Origin: Streptomyces sp. NBRC 110035
GTDB lineage: Bacteria; Actinomycetota; Actinomycetes; Streptomycetales; Streptomycetaceae
Assembly (NCBI RefSeq): GCF_000829695.1
Contig: NZ_BBNN01000036.1
Coordinates: forward strand, 93,044-135,298
DNA: 42,255 nucleotides
Reading direction: 5' to 3'
The translations under genes and the position numbers were made by a program. Each line of letters begins with the position of its first letter. Positions within the stretch are counted from its first letter, which is position 1. Shown here piece by piece: positions 1 through 7,341 of the stretch. The notes below the pieces were generated by a model, which worked only from the letters and a program-made list of their open reading frames with translations, was not told the DNA's origin and did no database searches.

Positions 1-176
1 CTGGGCTTGTCGTAGCTGCTGTCCTTGTCGTGGCTGCTGTCCTTGTCGTGCTCCTTGCTGTAGGAAGACTTGTCGTGCTCCCCGTCGCCCATCGTGATGG
101 AGAAGGCTGTGGGCGCCGAGACCACGAGGGCCGCGGTGGCCGTCGCGGTGGCGAGCAGCATGCGGGCAGAGCGCAT
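1..176 (-). CDS. Secreted Asp/Lys/Ser-rich repeat protein (3' end outside window)
   Basis: An open frame reads leftward from an ATG at 176 and leaves the window without a stop, so only the first 58 codons are visible. A GGAAGGA Shine-Dalgarno sits about 7 bases before the ATG. The product starts MRSARMLLATATATAALVV, a typical Sec signal peptide with a basic start and an Ala/Val/Leu core. After it comes a very hydrophilic stretch with HDKDSS/YDK repeats. It is probably exported and may bind cations through the acidic repeats, but that is only inference. I do not recognise the family; the conserved part may lie beyond the edge. Confidence 0.6.
   Translation of the reverse strand, partial: MRSARMLLATATATAALVVSAPTAFSITMGDGEHDKSSYSKEHDKDSSHDKDSSYDKP
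15..50. repeat. Perfect 18-bp tandem duplication
   Basis: Two identical 18-base units (15-32 and 33-50) lie inside the secreted-protein gene, with a partial third copy at about 4-14. The period is a multiple of three, so copy-number change would keep the frame and vary the number of DKDSS-type peptide repeats. Confidence 0.75.
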
Positions 177-323
177 CCGAGTGTCCTTCCGTCGGTGGCC
201 CCGGCTGCTGACGCCACGTCAGCACATGGACCGAGCCCCGACGTGATCTACCGTCAGTCATGGATCCGACTCCCACCATTCGAGGCGTTCACACGGGTTA
301 CAGAGCCACTCCCACGGCGGTAT

Positions 324-800
324 CGACGCCTTTCCCCATGCCGCTCCGGCCTCGCCCGCCTCCTCCTCTCCCTGCCCCTCCTCTTGGTGCTCGACGGCTT
401 CGTCCTCGCCGGCTGGGTCGTGCGCGTTCCCGCCGTCGAGGAGCAGACCGGCACCTCCGCGAGCGGGCTGGGGCCCGCCCTGTTCGGGGTCTCCGCCGGG
501 GCCGTCGTCATCATGGTCTTCACCGGCCGGCTGTGCCCCGCTACGGCAGTCGTCCTGTCACCGTGGTCTGCGCGGTCCTGCTCTGCCTCAGTGGCGGCCT
601 GCCGCCGCTCACCCACTCCGCGCCCGCGCCCGGCGCCGTGCTTCTGGTGTTCGGCGCGGCCCACGGCGGTATCGACGTCGCCTTCAGCAGTGCGGCCGTC
701 GGTCTGGTGGCCGTGCTGCGGCGCCCCGTCATGCCGGGCTTCCACGCCGCGCTCAGCCCGGGTGGCACGGCCGGCGCGGGGCTGGGCGCGCCGGCCGTCG
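324..800 (+). pseudogene. MFS transporter remnant, frameshifted
   Basis: Two adjacent frames together give an MFS-like N-terminal half. The first (about 324-535) reads LLLVLDGFVLAGWVVRVPAV and then an FTGRLC motif. The second (about 541-800) continues RYGSRPVTVVCAVLLC and ends near PVMPGFHAALSPGG. The frame changes in the C-rich stretch at about 534-541, exactly where a basic GRLCRRYGSR-type cytoplasmic loop would be expected. No good start codon is in frame, and the second half of a normal roughly 400-residue transporter is missing. The gene is therefore both frameshifted and truncated. The substrate is unknown. Confidence 0.55.
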
Positions 801-855
801 GCCCCCTCCGCCCACCCGGTCTCGGTAGGTTCGGGTGTCCGTCTGCTCGGAATAG

Positions 856-1080
856 CGCCTCAGAGGTCGTTCTCGCCTCGGACACCCGGTCGAGGGGCCG
901 TTCTGCCGACTCCGGAACAACACCGACGACCTCGGCCGCAGGGTCGTCAAGGACGTCCTGTCCGGCACGTACACCTGGCTGGAGGAGGGCGCCATCGACC
1001 CGAGCGGCGACGGCGCCTGGATCGCCGACGGCACCCCCGGCCCGCCGGCCGGGGACAATGTCCACCGCCCCATCCGGTGA
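856..1080 (+). pseudogene. 3' fragment of an unidentified gene
   Basis: A plus-strand frame ending at a TGA at 1078-1080 has coding-like composition (TDDLGRRVVKDVL, TYTWLEEGAIDPSGDG, AWIADG) and no credible start. An in-frame stop at 853-855 closes it upstream. It looks like the last 60-70 residues of a larger protein whose 5' part was lost in the same rearrangement that damaged the MFS gene. I do not recognise the family. Confidence 0.3.
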
Positions 1081-1165
1081 TCGCGCCGATGGGGCGTGCG
1101 GTTCGTCGCCGGGCGGGTGGGGAGCACCCGCCCGGCAGACTGTCGACGCGAGGGCGCCGGGACCG

Positions 1166-1627
1166 TCAGATGTCGATGACCCGGTAGGCGATGGTGTAGA
1201 CGCCGCCGGACCCCTCGAGCGAGCGGTACTGGATCTCGGCACCCGCCTCACTGCCCGTCGCGAGCGTCGAACCCAGCTTGTCGTCGCCGCTCGTCGTGTC
1301 GTAGTCCCACAGCGTCATGGTGCGCGCCTGCTGCCTGCCGAGGACGAGGGCCGCTTTGCCGTTGCCGTCGGTCATCGACCGGACATACCCCGCGCCCATC
1401 GTCTGGTACTTGAGGCTTCCCGGCCACACCTTGACGGCGTTGCCGTTGGCGTCGGTGACCTTCAGGTAGGCCTCGTCGTGATCGCCCTCGCTCTGCTGGT
1501 GACAGGTCAGCTCCAGCAGTTCGATGCGGACGTAGTCGATCGGTTCGGCCTGGGCCGTCCCGGCGAACCCGGCGACGCTGCCCAGCGAGAACAGAGCGGC
1601 CGTGGCCACTCGAACGATTCCACGCAT
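1166..1627 (-). CDS. Small secreted protein, unknown function
   Basis: This 153-residue protein begins MRGIVRVATAALFSLGSV, a clear signal peptide that probably ends at AQA before EPIDYV. An AAGGGGGA Shine-Dalgarno lies 8-9 bases before the ATG at 1627, so I prefer it to the longer upstream frame. The mature part is about 125 residues, rich in alternating beta-type segments (YVRIELLELTC, AYLKVTDANG, TMTLWDYDTTSGDD, GVYTIAYRVIDI), suggesting a small extracellular beta-sandwich. The DYDTTSGDD region resembles the acidic loops of calcium-binding C2-like folds, but this is only a fold impression. The gene is monocistronic, with no clear partner. Confidence 0.75.
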   Translation of the reverse strand: MRGIVRVATAALFSLGSVAGFAGTAQAEPIDYVRIELLELTCHQQSEGDHDEAYLKVTDANGNAVKVWPGSLKYQTMGAGYVRSMTDGNGKAALVLGRQQARTMTLWDYDTTSGDDKLGSTLATGSEAGAEIQYRSLEGSGGVYTIAYRVIDI

Positions 1628-1770
1628 GGCTGGTTCCCCCTTGGATGAGGTGGTGGCCCCGCGTGGTCCTGCGAGGCCCGTGCCGTCCCCCGGCACGCAT
1701 CCACCCTGCCCGCCTCTACCGGCTCACATCTACGCGCGTTCCACTGAGCGGAACGCGGCCGGACGCGCCC

Positions 1771-2445
1771 TCACGGACGCACCTCGATCCCGGACCGGCC
1801 CAGTGCACGGGTGACGGCGGCGGCCGCTTCGGCGACCCGGCCCGCTGCCACCTCCAGCCGCTGACCGGCCTCGACCATCACGGCCACCGCCCCTACCACG
1901 GCCCCCGCCGGGGACCGCACCGGCAGCGCGGCGCAGCAGACCCCGGCCACCACATCCTCCCGGTCCAGTACGGCGCCGCTGCGCACCGGGCCCCGCAGCG
2001 CCTTGCCCAGCGCCGTGTCCAGCGAGAACTCCTCGCCGTTACGGACCGGCACGAGTGGCTCCACCCGGCCGGGCACCGAACAGACGGTCAGGGCCCGTTC
2101 CTCGCGCATCACCGCCAGCACCACACTGCCTCCGGTGGCGGCCCTCAGCCGGTGCAGCGGCAGGCGTCCCGCCCCGCGCAACCCCGGGTGCGGCTGCCAC
2201 GCCTGGCCGAGCCGGTAGAGCTGCGCGCCCAGCCGGTAGCGCAGGCCACGGCGCTCCACTGCCCCCAGGGCCACCAGCTGCTCCAGCAGCCGGTGGGCGG
2301 TGCTCTTGGGTACTCCGCAAGCGACCGCCAGTTCGGTCACCCCTGCCTCGTCGCCGTGCTGCCGCAGGGCTTCCAGCAGCGCGAACGCCCCCTCCAGCAC
2401 CCCGCGTCCCCTGCCCGTCGTCCGTGTGCGTACGGCTGTGTCCAT
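1771..2445 (-). CDS. IclR-family transcriptional regulator
   Basis: A 224-residue DNA-binding regulator. Residues of about 10-75 form the IclR winged helix (GVLEGAFALLEAL, TELAVACGVPKSTAHRLLEQL, with a wing around RRGLRYRLG). About 90-220 is the ligand-sensing IclR C-terminal domain (VVLAVMREERALTVC, DTALGKALRGPV, CCAALPVRSPAGAVVGAV). The start at 2445 has a GGGGGG Shine-Dalgarno, and upstream in-frame codons look non-coding. IclR proteins usually bind metabolite effectors and control a nearby catabolic gene, but no obvious target adjoins it. The C-terminal domain is somewhat short for the family. A palindrome about 100 bases upstream is a candidate autoregulatory operator. Confidence 0.88.
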   Translation of the reverse strand: MDTAVRTRTTGRGRGVLEGAFALLEALRQHGDEAGVTELAVACGVPKSTAHRLLEQLVALGAVERRGLRYRLGAQLYRLGQAWQPHPGLRGAGRLPLHRLRAATGGSVVLAVMREERALTVCSVPGRVEPLVPVRNGEEFSLDTALGKALRGPVRSGAVLDREDVVAGVCCAALPVRSPAGAVVGAVAVMVEAGQRLEVAAGRVAEAAAAVTRALGRSGIEVRP

Positions 2446-3230
2446 GGCATCCCCCCGGATGGCGCGGCCCGGTCGCGTCCCCCGACAACGGCGCGGCCCC
2501 GGCCCTTGGTGTCCGCGGCCATGTTCCCCGGACCGCCGTGCCGAGCGGAACCGTTCCGCCGTGTCGCCCCGCACACACGTGGAGACGTGGACGAGTTCGC
2601 CGCCCCACGAAGTCCGGTGTCACCACACGTCGCCGCCGGTACGGCGCCGCACCGACGGGTGTCACCCGGCCTGGCCGGTGCGGCCCGTCGCAGCCGGGCG
2701 CCGGCCAGGCGCCGGGATGGCGTCTTCTGCGTGATCGCTCCCAGCCGTCCGGTCGGCGGGCGGCCTCGGCTGCGCAGGCGGTTCTGACGGCCCCGGCCGA
2801 CCAGTGCTCGGCAGTCGAAGGACCGGTCCCGAGGAGGCGTGGGAAAATGCCTGGAGGGATGTGCGTGCAGAGATCGAGCAGGGCCGCGCATCGTCCCGCT
2901 CCGGTGGAAGGTCCGGTGCCGAGCAGTCGACGGGCGAGTTGCCTGCTGGTCATCGGCCTTCCCGGCATCTGCAGCGACGGGAAGAGCCGGGGCGCGTGGT
3001 GCTCGACGGCGGATCGGTTCGGCCTTCCGGCCGCCCCGACCGGCGTGGCGGTACTCGCGGCAGCGGCCACGGTGACCGGGTCCGCGACCCGCAAGACGGA
3101 CCCGGCCTGGCCTCTGGCCGAGGGAAGGGGCGGCCCGCCACCCCTTCCTCCACCGGCCACGGCCGCGTACGGCACGCTCCTGTCCGTGGACGTCTGCGGT
3201 TCGCAGGAATCCTGGGCCGGGAGCCCCGGG
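2446..3230. other. Gene-free stretch between IclR and MarR genes
   Basis: I find no convincing gene in about 785 bases. Long open frames exist on both strands but have low-complexity Pro/Arg/Gly translations typical of GC-rich antisense reading. A degenerate 22-base direct repeat (2814-2835 and 2904-2925, 18 of 22 identical) and the candidate IclR operator are the only structures noted. The stretch may contain decayed sequence. Confidence 0.5.
2545..2559. promoter_or_regulatory. Candidate IclR operator (15-bp inverted repeat)
   Basis: GCGGAAC-C-GTTCCGC is a perfect inverted repeat with a one-base centre, 100-114 bases upstream of the IclR-type start. Its GGAAC/GTTCC half-sites fit the general style of IclR-family operators, so autoregulation is plausible. 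The position and match are seen; the function is inferred. Confidence 0.45.
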
Positions 3231-3617
3231 TCAGTCGCGCGTGAGCATCCGGGCCAGCACCGCGCGCTGCACGGGCAGTATCTCGTCGTGCAGCGCGCGC
3301 CCCTTCTCCGTCAGCGAGACCCGCACGCCCCGCCGGTCCTCCGCGCACAAGCCCCGTTCGGCGAGCCCTTCCCGCTCCAGACGGGCGATCAGCCGGGACA
3401 GCGCGCTCTGGCTCAGGTGGACGCGTTCGGCGATCTCCTGGATGCGGCAGGAACAGCCGCGCAGCGCGCCCGCGAGGATGTCGAGGACTTCGAAGTCACT
3501 TCCGCACAGGCCGTGTTCGTGCAGTGCACGGTCGAGTTCGCACTGCGTGCGCGCATGCAGGGCCAGGATGTCCCGCCACTGCTGCACGAGCGCCTGCTCG
3601 ACCTGCTTCGCCGCCAT
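3231..3617 (-). CDS. MarR-family transcriptional regulator
   Basis: A 128-residue winged-helix repressor. The core is visible in order: dimerisation helix (QVEQALVQQWRDILALH), recognition region (QEIAERVHLSQSALSRLIARLE), and wing (GLCAEDRRGVRVSLTEKGRAL), which carries the DRRG motif of MarR proteins. Length is normal for a compact member. Three Cys residues (GLCG, RGCSC) could make it thiol- or metal-responsive, but this is speculation. It is divergent from the small membrane-protein gene starting at 3740. The 122-base intergenic region holds a perfect 18-bp palindrome next to a promoter, which suggests it represses that gene and itself. Confidence 0.88.
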   Translation of the reverse strand: MAAKQVEQALVQQWRDILALHARTQCELDRALHEHGLCGSDFEVLDILAGALRGCSCRIQEIAERVHLSQSALSRLIARLEREGLAERGLCAEDRRGVRVSLTEKGRALHDEILPVQRAVLARMLTRD

Positions 3618-3673
3618 GGCCGCACCGTAGCAGGCACGCCGCCCACGCCACGTACGCGCTCGGGGCTCCTTGT

Positions 3674-3691
3674 CCGCCCGGATCCGGGCGG
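3674..3691. promoter_or_regulatory. Perfect 18-bp palindrome, candidate MarR operator
   Basis: CCGCCCGGATCCGGGCGG is fully self-complementary and ends one base before a TTGACT -35-like hexamer. MarR dimers bind palindromes of this size, usually overlapping promoters. Its place between the divergent MarR-type gene and the next gene fits this role. It could also simply form a hairpin at the 5' end of the MarR transcript. Confidence 0.5.
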
Positions 3692-3692
3692 C

Positions 3693-3722
3693 TTGACTTC
3701 ACGGAAGGCCAAGCAGGTTACA
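3693..3722 (+). promoter_or_regulatory. Candidate promoter for the DUF6332-like gene
   Basis: TTGACT (3693-3698) is followed after 17 bases by GGTTAC (3716-3721), giving a plausible housekeeping-sigma promoter. It sits about 20-45 bases before the GTG at 3740. The -10 element is weak, so confidence is modest. Confidence 0.4.
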
Positions 3723-3739
3723 CGGGTGAGGGGTTACGG

Positions 3740-4696
3740 GTGCGGCGAACTCAGGCCGAGCGGGATGCGATCACCGACGAGACCGGCTACGCGCTGTGCA
3801 GCGCGGCGTTCGCCGCTGCGGTCGTCTTCGGCGCCGCGGCGGGCCCGGCGCTGCTCTTCACTCTCCCCGATGCCGTCGAAGGGCTGCTGCTCGGCGCCGG
3901 GGTGGTGCTTGCGCCGGTCCTCTTCCTCGTTCGGGTGATCAGTGTGCTGATGCGGTTCCGGGCACCGGATCAGCCGGACCGGACCGGACCGGCCGGGCCA
4001 GGTCCGACGGTGGGCCGGGAAGACCCGCGGGGTGCGGTCGCGGACGCCGGGTTCGGCCATGGCGCGGCTGACGCGGGTCTTGGCGGTGAGCGGACTGCCG
4101 GCCGGGCGGCGGGCGGAGGCCCCACCGGCCGGGCCGAGGCCGGCCGGTGCCCTCAGCGGCGGCCGGTCCCGCGGTCCCGGCCGGTTCCGCCGCCGCCCAG
4201 GACACGATCACCATCTCCTCGTTCCAGGAGGCAGCGGCGTCACCGGTCGGCGGCAGCCACCGCTGCGGCGGACGGGCGAGCAGCGGATGCCCTGCCCGGA
4301 GTGTCGCCATCGCCGCCCGTGCCGCATCGCCCCCGACCACCCGGTCTTCCGGATCACGGTCACGAACCGGCGGACGTGCCCCCGGCCTCGGACGCTCCAC
4401 CGGCCGCTGTTTCGGCCTCGGCCCCGCCTCCGGCACCGGGCCCGTCCCCGGCAGCGGAGCCGCCGCCCGCGGGACGCCGGTCCAGCGCGGTCATGGCGCG
4501 GTGGGCCAGCGGATGGGTACGGACCAGCTCGCCGAGGGTCGTCGAACCGCGGGTGATGTCCCGGAAGGCTTTCCAGGCGGGCCGGAAGCCGGTGAGGACG
4601 GCGTGGAACACCCCGGGGCGCCGCTCGAACGCGGCCAGCATCCGCTTGCCCACACTCATTTCGGTACCGAGTCCCGCCTTGACCGCGAAGGCGTAG
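3740..4696 (+). CDS. Small membrane protein (DUF6332-like) with anomalous long C-terminus
   Basis: A GTG at 3740 has a GAGGGG Shine-Dalgarno six bases upstream. The first 80 or so residues look real: RRTQAERDAITDETGYAL, then two membrane segments (AAFAAAVVFGAAAGPALLF and LLLGAGVVLAPVLFLVRVI). This matches my memory of the roughly 90-residue DUF6332 family of Streptomyces. After MRFRAPDQPDRTGP the frame stays open to 4696 but becomes low-complexity Pro/Ala/Arg. It overlaps the 3' end of the opposite-strand reductase by more than 300 bases. A run of GGACC repeats near 3975-3995 may mark a slippage site that removed the native stop. I trust only about 3740-3990. Confidence 0.5.
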   Translation: MRRTQAERDAITDETGYALCSAAFAAAVVFGAAAGPALLFTLPDAVEGLLLGAGVVLAPVLFLVRVISVLMRFRAPDQPDRTGPAGPGPTVGREDPRGAVADAGFGHGAADAGLGGERTAGRAAGGGPTGRAEAGRCPQRRPVPRSRPVPPPPRTRSPSPRSRRQRRHRSAAATAAADGRAADALPGVSPSPPVPHRPRPPGLPDHGHEPADVPPASDAPPAAVSASAPPPAPGPSPAAEPPPAGRRSSAVMARWASGWVRTSSPRVVEPRVMSRKAFQAGRKPVRTAWNTPGRRSNAASIRLPTLISVPSPALTAKA

Positions 4697-5679
4697 TTCA
4701 GCGCCTGCCGACGGGTGTCCACGGCGTCGTGGGCCTCGGCGATGCGCACCGCCCACTCCCCCGCCAGCCGGCCCGAGCGCAGCGCGAACGAGATGCCCTC
4801 ACGGGTCCACGGTTCCAGCAGCCCGGCCGCGTCCCCGCACACGAGCACCCGTCCGCGCGACAGCGGCGAGTCGTCCGTCCGGCACCGGGTCAAGTGACCG
4901 GAGGAGACACTCGGTTCGAAGCCGGCGAGACCGAGCCGTCCGATGAAGTCCTCCAGGTACCGCTTGGTCGCGGCGCCTTCACCGCGTCGGGAGATCACGC
5001 CGACGGTGAGCGTGTCGCCCTTGGGGAAAACCCAGCCGTAACTGCCGGGCATCGGGCCCCAGTCGATGAGCACCCGCCCCTTCCAGTCCTCGGCGACGGT
5101 GTCCGGCACCGGGATCTCCGCCTCCAGGCCCAGGTCGACCTGGTCCACCTTGACCCCGACATGTGCTCCTATGCGGCCGGCGCTGCCGTCCGCGCCGACC
5201 ACGGCCCGTGCGAGCACGGTCTCGCCACCTTGCAGGACAAGGGCGACCGTGCGGCGGTCCGGTACGGCCGAGCCGTGCTGCTCGACCCGCTGCACGGCTG
5301 CGCCGGTGCGCACCTCGGCGCCGGCCTTCTGCGCGTGTTCCACCAGCTGGTGGTCGAACTCGGGCCGGTTGATCAGCCCGAACAGCATCTGCCGGGACCG
5401 GCGGGTACGGGTGAAACGGCCGTTGTTCGAGAACGTCACCGCATGCACCCGGTCCTTGAGCGGGAGCTCGAAGCCGGGCGGCAGACAGTCGCGCGAGGGG
5501 CCGATGATGCCGCCGCCGCACGTTTTGTAACGCGGCAGTTCCGCCTTCTCCAGCAACAGCACGCGCCGTCCCGCAACCGCTGCCGCGTAGGCGGCCGAGG
5601 CCCCCGCGGGTCCCGCGCCCACCACCACGACGTCCCATACCTGCCGCGCGTCGTCCGCCGAAGAGTTCTCGCTGCTCAC
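4360..5679 (-). CDS. Geranylgeranyl reductase family FAD-dependent oxidoreductase
   Basis: A 439-residue flavoprotein starting at a GTG at 5679 with GGAGCAG upstream. It has the N-terminal Rossmann FAD motif (VVVGAGPAGASAAYAA), the family RYKTCGGGI motif, and the second FAD motif (VLVCGDAAGLLEPWTREGISFA). Members reduce isoprenoid double bonds of geranylgeranyl chains, or act on menaquinone and related polyprenyl substrates. The substrate here cannot be told from sequence. The last 40 residues are Gly/Ala/Glu-rich and probably disordered. It is divergent from the M20 peptidase gene, with 232 bases between them, and no downstream partner is clear. Confidence 0.88.
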   Translation of the reverse strand: MSSENSSADDARQVWDVVVVGAGPAGASAAYAAAVAGRRVLLLEKAELPRYKTCGGGIIGPSRDCLPPGFELPLKDRVHAVTFSNNGRFTRTRRSRQMLFGLINRPEFDHQLVEHAQKAGAEVRTGAAVQRVEQHGSAVPDRRTVALVLQGGETVLARAVVGADGSAGRIGAHVGVKVDQVDLGLEAEIPVPDTVAEDWKGRVLIDWGPMPGSYGWVFPKGDTLTVGVISRRGEGAATKRYLEDFIGRLGLAGFEPSVSSGHLTRCRTDDSPLSRGRVLVCGDAAGLLEPWTREGISFALRSGRLAGEWAVRIAEAHDAVDTRRQALNYAFAVKAGLGTEMSVGKRMLAAFERRPGVFHAVLTGFRPAWKAFRDITRGSTTLGELVRTHPLAHRAMTALDRRPAGGGSAAGDGPGAGGGAEAETAAGGASEAGGTSAGS

Positions 5680-5870
5680 GATGGTCTACTGCTCCCGATC
5701 CAGCCGCCTGTCTCCCCCCAGCTCCCGGCTTCGATCGAGCAGGGGGTGCCCCCGTCTGTCCACCGCATACTACGGCGACGATCACTCGGGGCCGCTGTGG
5801 GAGGATCGTGCGGCATGGGTGCCCCGTACACCGGGCCTCACCCGTGCTCCACGATCGCCTCGCTCACGAA

Positions 5871-5884
5871 GTACGCATCCGTAC
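5871..5884. promoter_or_regulatory. Short inverted repeat before the peptidase gene
   Basis: GTACG-CATC-CGTAC lies about 28 bases before the ATG at 5912, in the divergent region between the reductase and peptidase genes. It could be an operator or a leader hairpin. Only the symmetry is seen. Confidence 0.3.
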
Positions 5885-5911
5885 AACGTCGCACCCACAA
5901 GGAGCGTGCCC

Positions 5912-7282
5912 ATGTCGTCGAATCAGGTCGCCATGACCGTCGCCTCGCTGATGCCCAGGGCGAAGGAGGAGCTCGCCGAACTGGTGGCCTTCAAGTCCGT
6001 GGCGGACTTCGAACAGTTCCCGCGCAGCGAGAGCGAGGGCGCCGCACGCTGGGTCGCCGACGCGCTCACGGCCGAGGGGTTCCAGGACGTGGCCCTCCTC
6101 GACACCCCGGACGGCACGCAGTCGGTGTACGGCTACCTCCCCGGCCCCGAGGGTGCCAGGACGGTGCTCCTGTACGCCCACTACGACGTGCAGCCGCCGC
6201 TGGACGAGGCCGGCTGGGACACCCCGCCGTTCGAGCTGACCGAGCGGAACGGCCGCTGGTACGGGCGCGGGACCGCCGACTGCAAGGGCGGTGTGATCAT
6301 GCACCTGCTGGCGCTGCGCGCTCTCAGGGCCGACGGCGGCATTCCCGTCAACGTCAAGGTGATCGCCGAGGGTTCGGAGGAACAGGGCACCGGTGGCCTG
6401 GAGCGGTACGCCGAGCAGCATCCCGAACTGCTGGCGGCCGACGCCGTCGTCATCGGCGACAGCGGCAACTTCCGCGCCGGTCTGCCGACGGTGACCGCCA
6501 CCCTGCGCGGCATGACGCTCGTACGGCTGCGCGTCGACACCCTCGAAGGCAACCTGCACTCGGGCCAGTTCGGCGGCGCCGCACCCGACGCCCTGGCCGC
6601 CCTGGTCCGCGTCCTGGACTCGCTGCGCGCCGAGGACGGCAGCACCACCGTCGACGGGCTCACCCGCGACAGCACCTGGGAAGGGCTGCAGTACGACGAC
6701 GAGCAGTTCCGCAAGGACGCCAGGGTCCTCGACGGCGTGGAGCTGATCGGCTCCGGCACGGTCGCCGACCGCATCTGGGCCCGCCCGGCCGTCACCGTCC
6801 TCGGCATCGACTGCCCGCCGGTCCTCGGCGCGACCCCGTCCGTACAGGCGAGCGCCCGCGCGCTGATCAGCCTGCGCGTTCCGCCGGGTGTCGACGCGGC
6901 CGAGGCGACCAAGCTGCTCCAGGCGCATCTGGAGGCGCACACGCCGTGGGGCGCGCAGGTGAGCACCGAGCACATCGGACAGGGGCAGGCGTTCCGCGCC
7001 GACACCAGCAGCCCGGCCTACCGGGCCATGGCCGACGCGATGGCGGTCGCGTACCCGGGCCAGGAGATGAGCTGTGCGGGACAGGGCGGCTCCATCCCGC
7101 TGTGCAGCACCCTCGCGGCCCTCTACCCGCAGGCGGAGATCCTGCTCATCGGCCTGAGTGAGCCGGAGGCCCGGATCCACGCGGTGAACGAGAGCGTCTC
7201 GCCCGACGAGCTGGAGCGGCTGTCGGTCACGGAGGCACTGTTCCTGCGCGCCTACGCGTCCGCGGCCGGGTCCACGGGCTGA
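5912..7282 (+). CDS. M20-family dipeptidase / metallopeptidase
   Basis: A 456-residue cytosolic zinc dipeptidase. An AAGGAG Shine-Dalgarno seven bases before the ATG at 5912 fixes the start. The metal and catalytic signatures occur in order: HYDVQPP, GRGTADCKGG (bridging Asp), AEGSEEQGTGG (catalytic and ligand Glu), VIGDSGN, and a C-terminal EARIHAVNE histidine. The lid/dimerisation domain lies between (about residues 200-310). Homologues in this group (ArgE/DapE/CPG2 superfamily) cleave dipeptides or related amides. The exact substrate is not predictable. It is transcribed alone, with convergent genes downstream. Confidence 0.92.
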   Translation: MSSNQVAMTVASLMPRAKEELAELVAFKSVADFEQFPRSESEGAARWVADALTAEGFQDVALLDTPDGTQSVYGYLPGPEGARTVLLYAHYDVQPPLDEAGWDTPPFELTERNGRWYGRGTADCKGGVIMHLLALRALRADGGIPVNVKVIAEGSEEQGTGGLERYAEQHPELLAADAVVIGDSGNFRAGLPTVTATLRGMTLVRLRVDTLEGNLHSGQFGGAAPDALAALVRVLDSLRAEDGSTTVDGLTRDSTWEGLQYDDEQFRKDARVLDGVELIGSGTVADRIWARPAVTVLGIDCPPVLGATPSVQASARALISLRVPPGVDAAEATKLLQAHLEAHTPWGAQVSTEHIGQGQAFRADTSSPAYRAMADAMAVAYPGQEMSCAGQGGSIPLCSTLAALYPQAEILLIGLSEPEARIHAVNESVSPDELERLSVTEALFLRAYASAAGSTG

Positions 7283-7287
7283 TCCCA

Positions 7288-7340
7288 CCCGCGCGGCCCG
7301 GCCCGCGGGACAGCGTGCGAGGTCCGGTCGGGTGCCGGAC
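7288..7340. terminator. Two adjacent hairpins between convergent genes
   Basis: Stem CCCGCG/CGCGGG (7288-7293 with 7304-7309) and stem GTCCGG/CCGGAC (7322-7327 with 7335-7340) fill the 59-base gap between two convergent stops. Neither has a U-run, as is common for actinobacterial terminators. A bidirectional terminator is the likely role. Confidence 0.45.
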
Positions 7341-7341
7341 G

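Noticed and set aside
2055..3938. A 627-codon open frame on the plus strand
   Set aside because: It spans parts of two regulator genes in antisense. The middle section (AVLAAAATVTGS) looked briefly like a membrane segment but has no start, ribosome-binding site or conserved motif.
4147..7161. A 1004-codon open frame on the plus strand
   Set aside because: It runs antisense to the reductase gene and then out of frame through the M20 peptidase. Its translation is low-complexity Gly/Arg/Pro, while the two real genes have clear family motifs.
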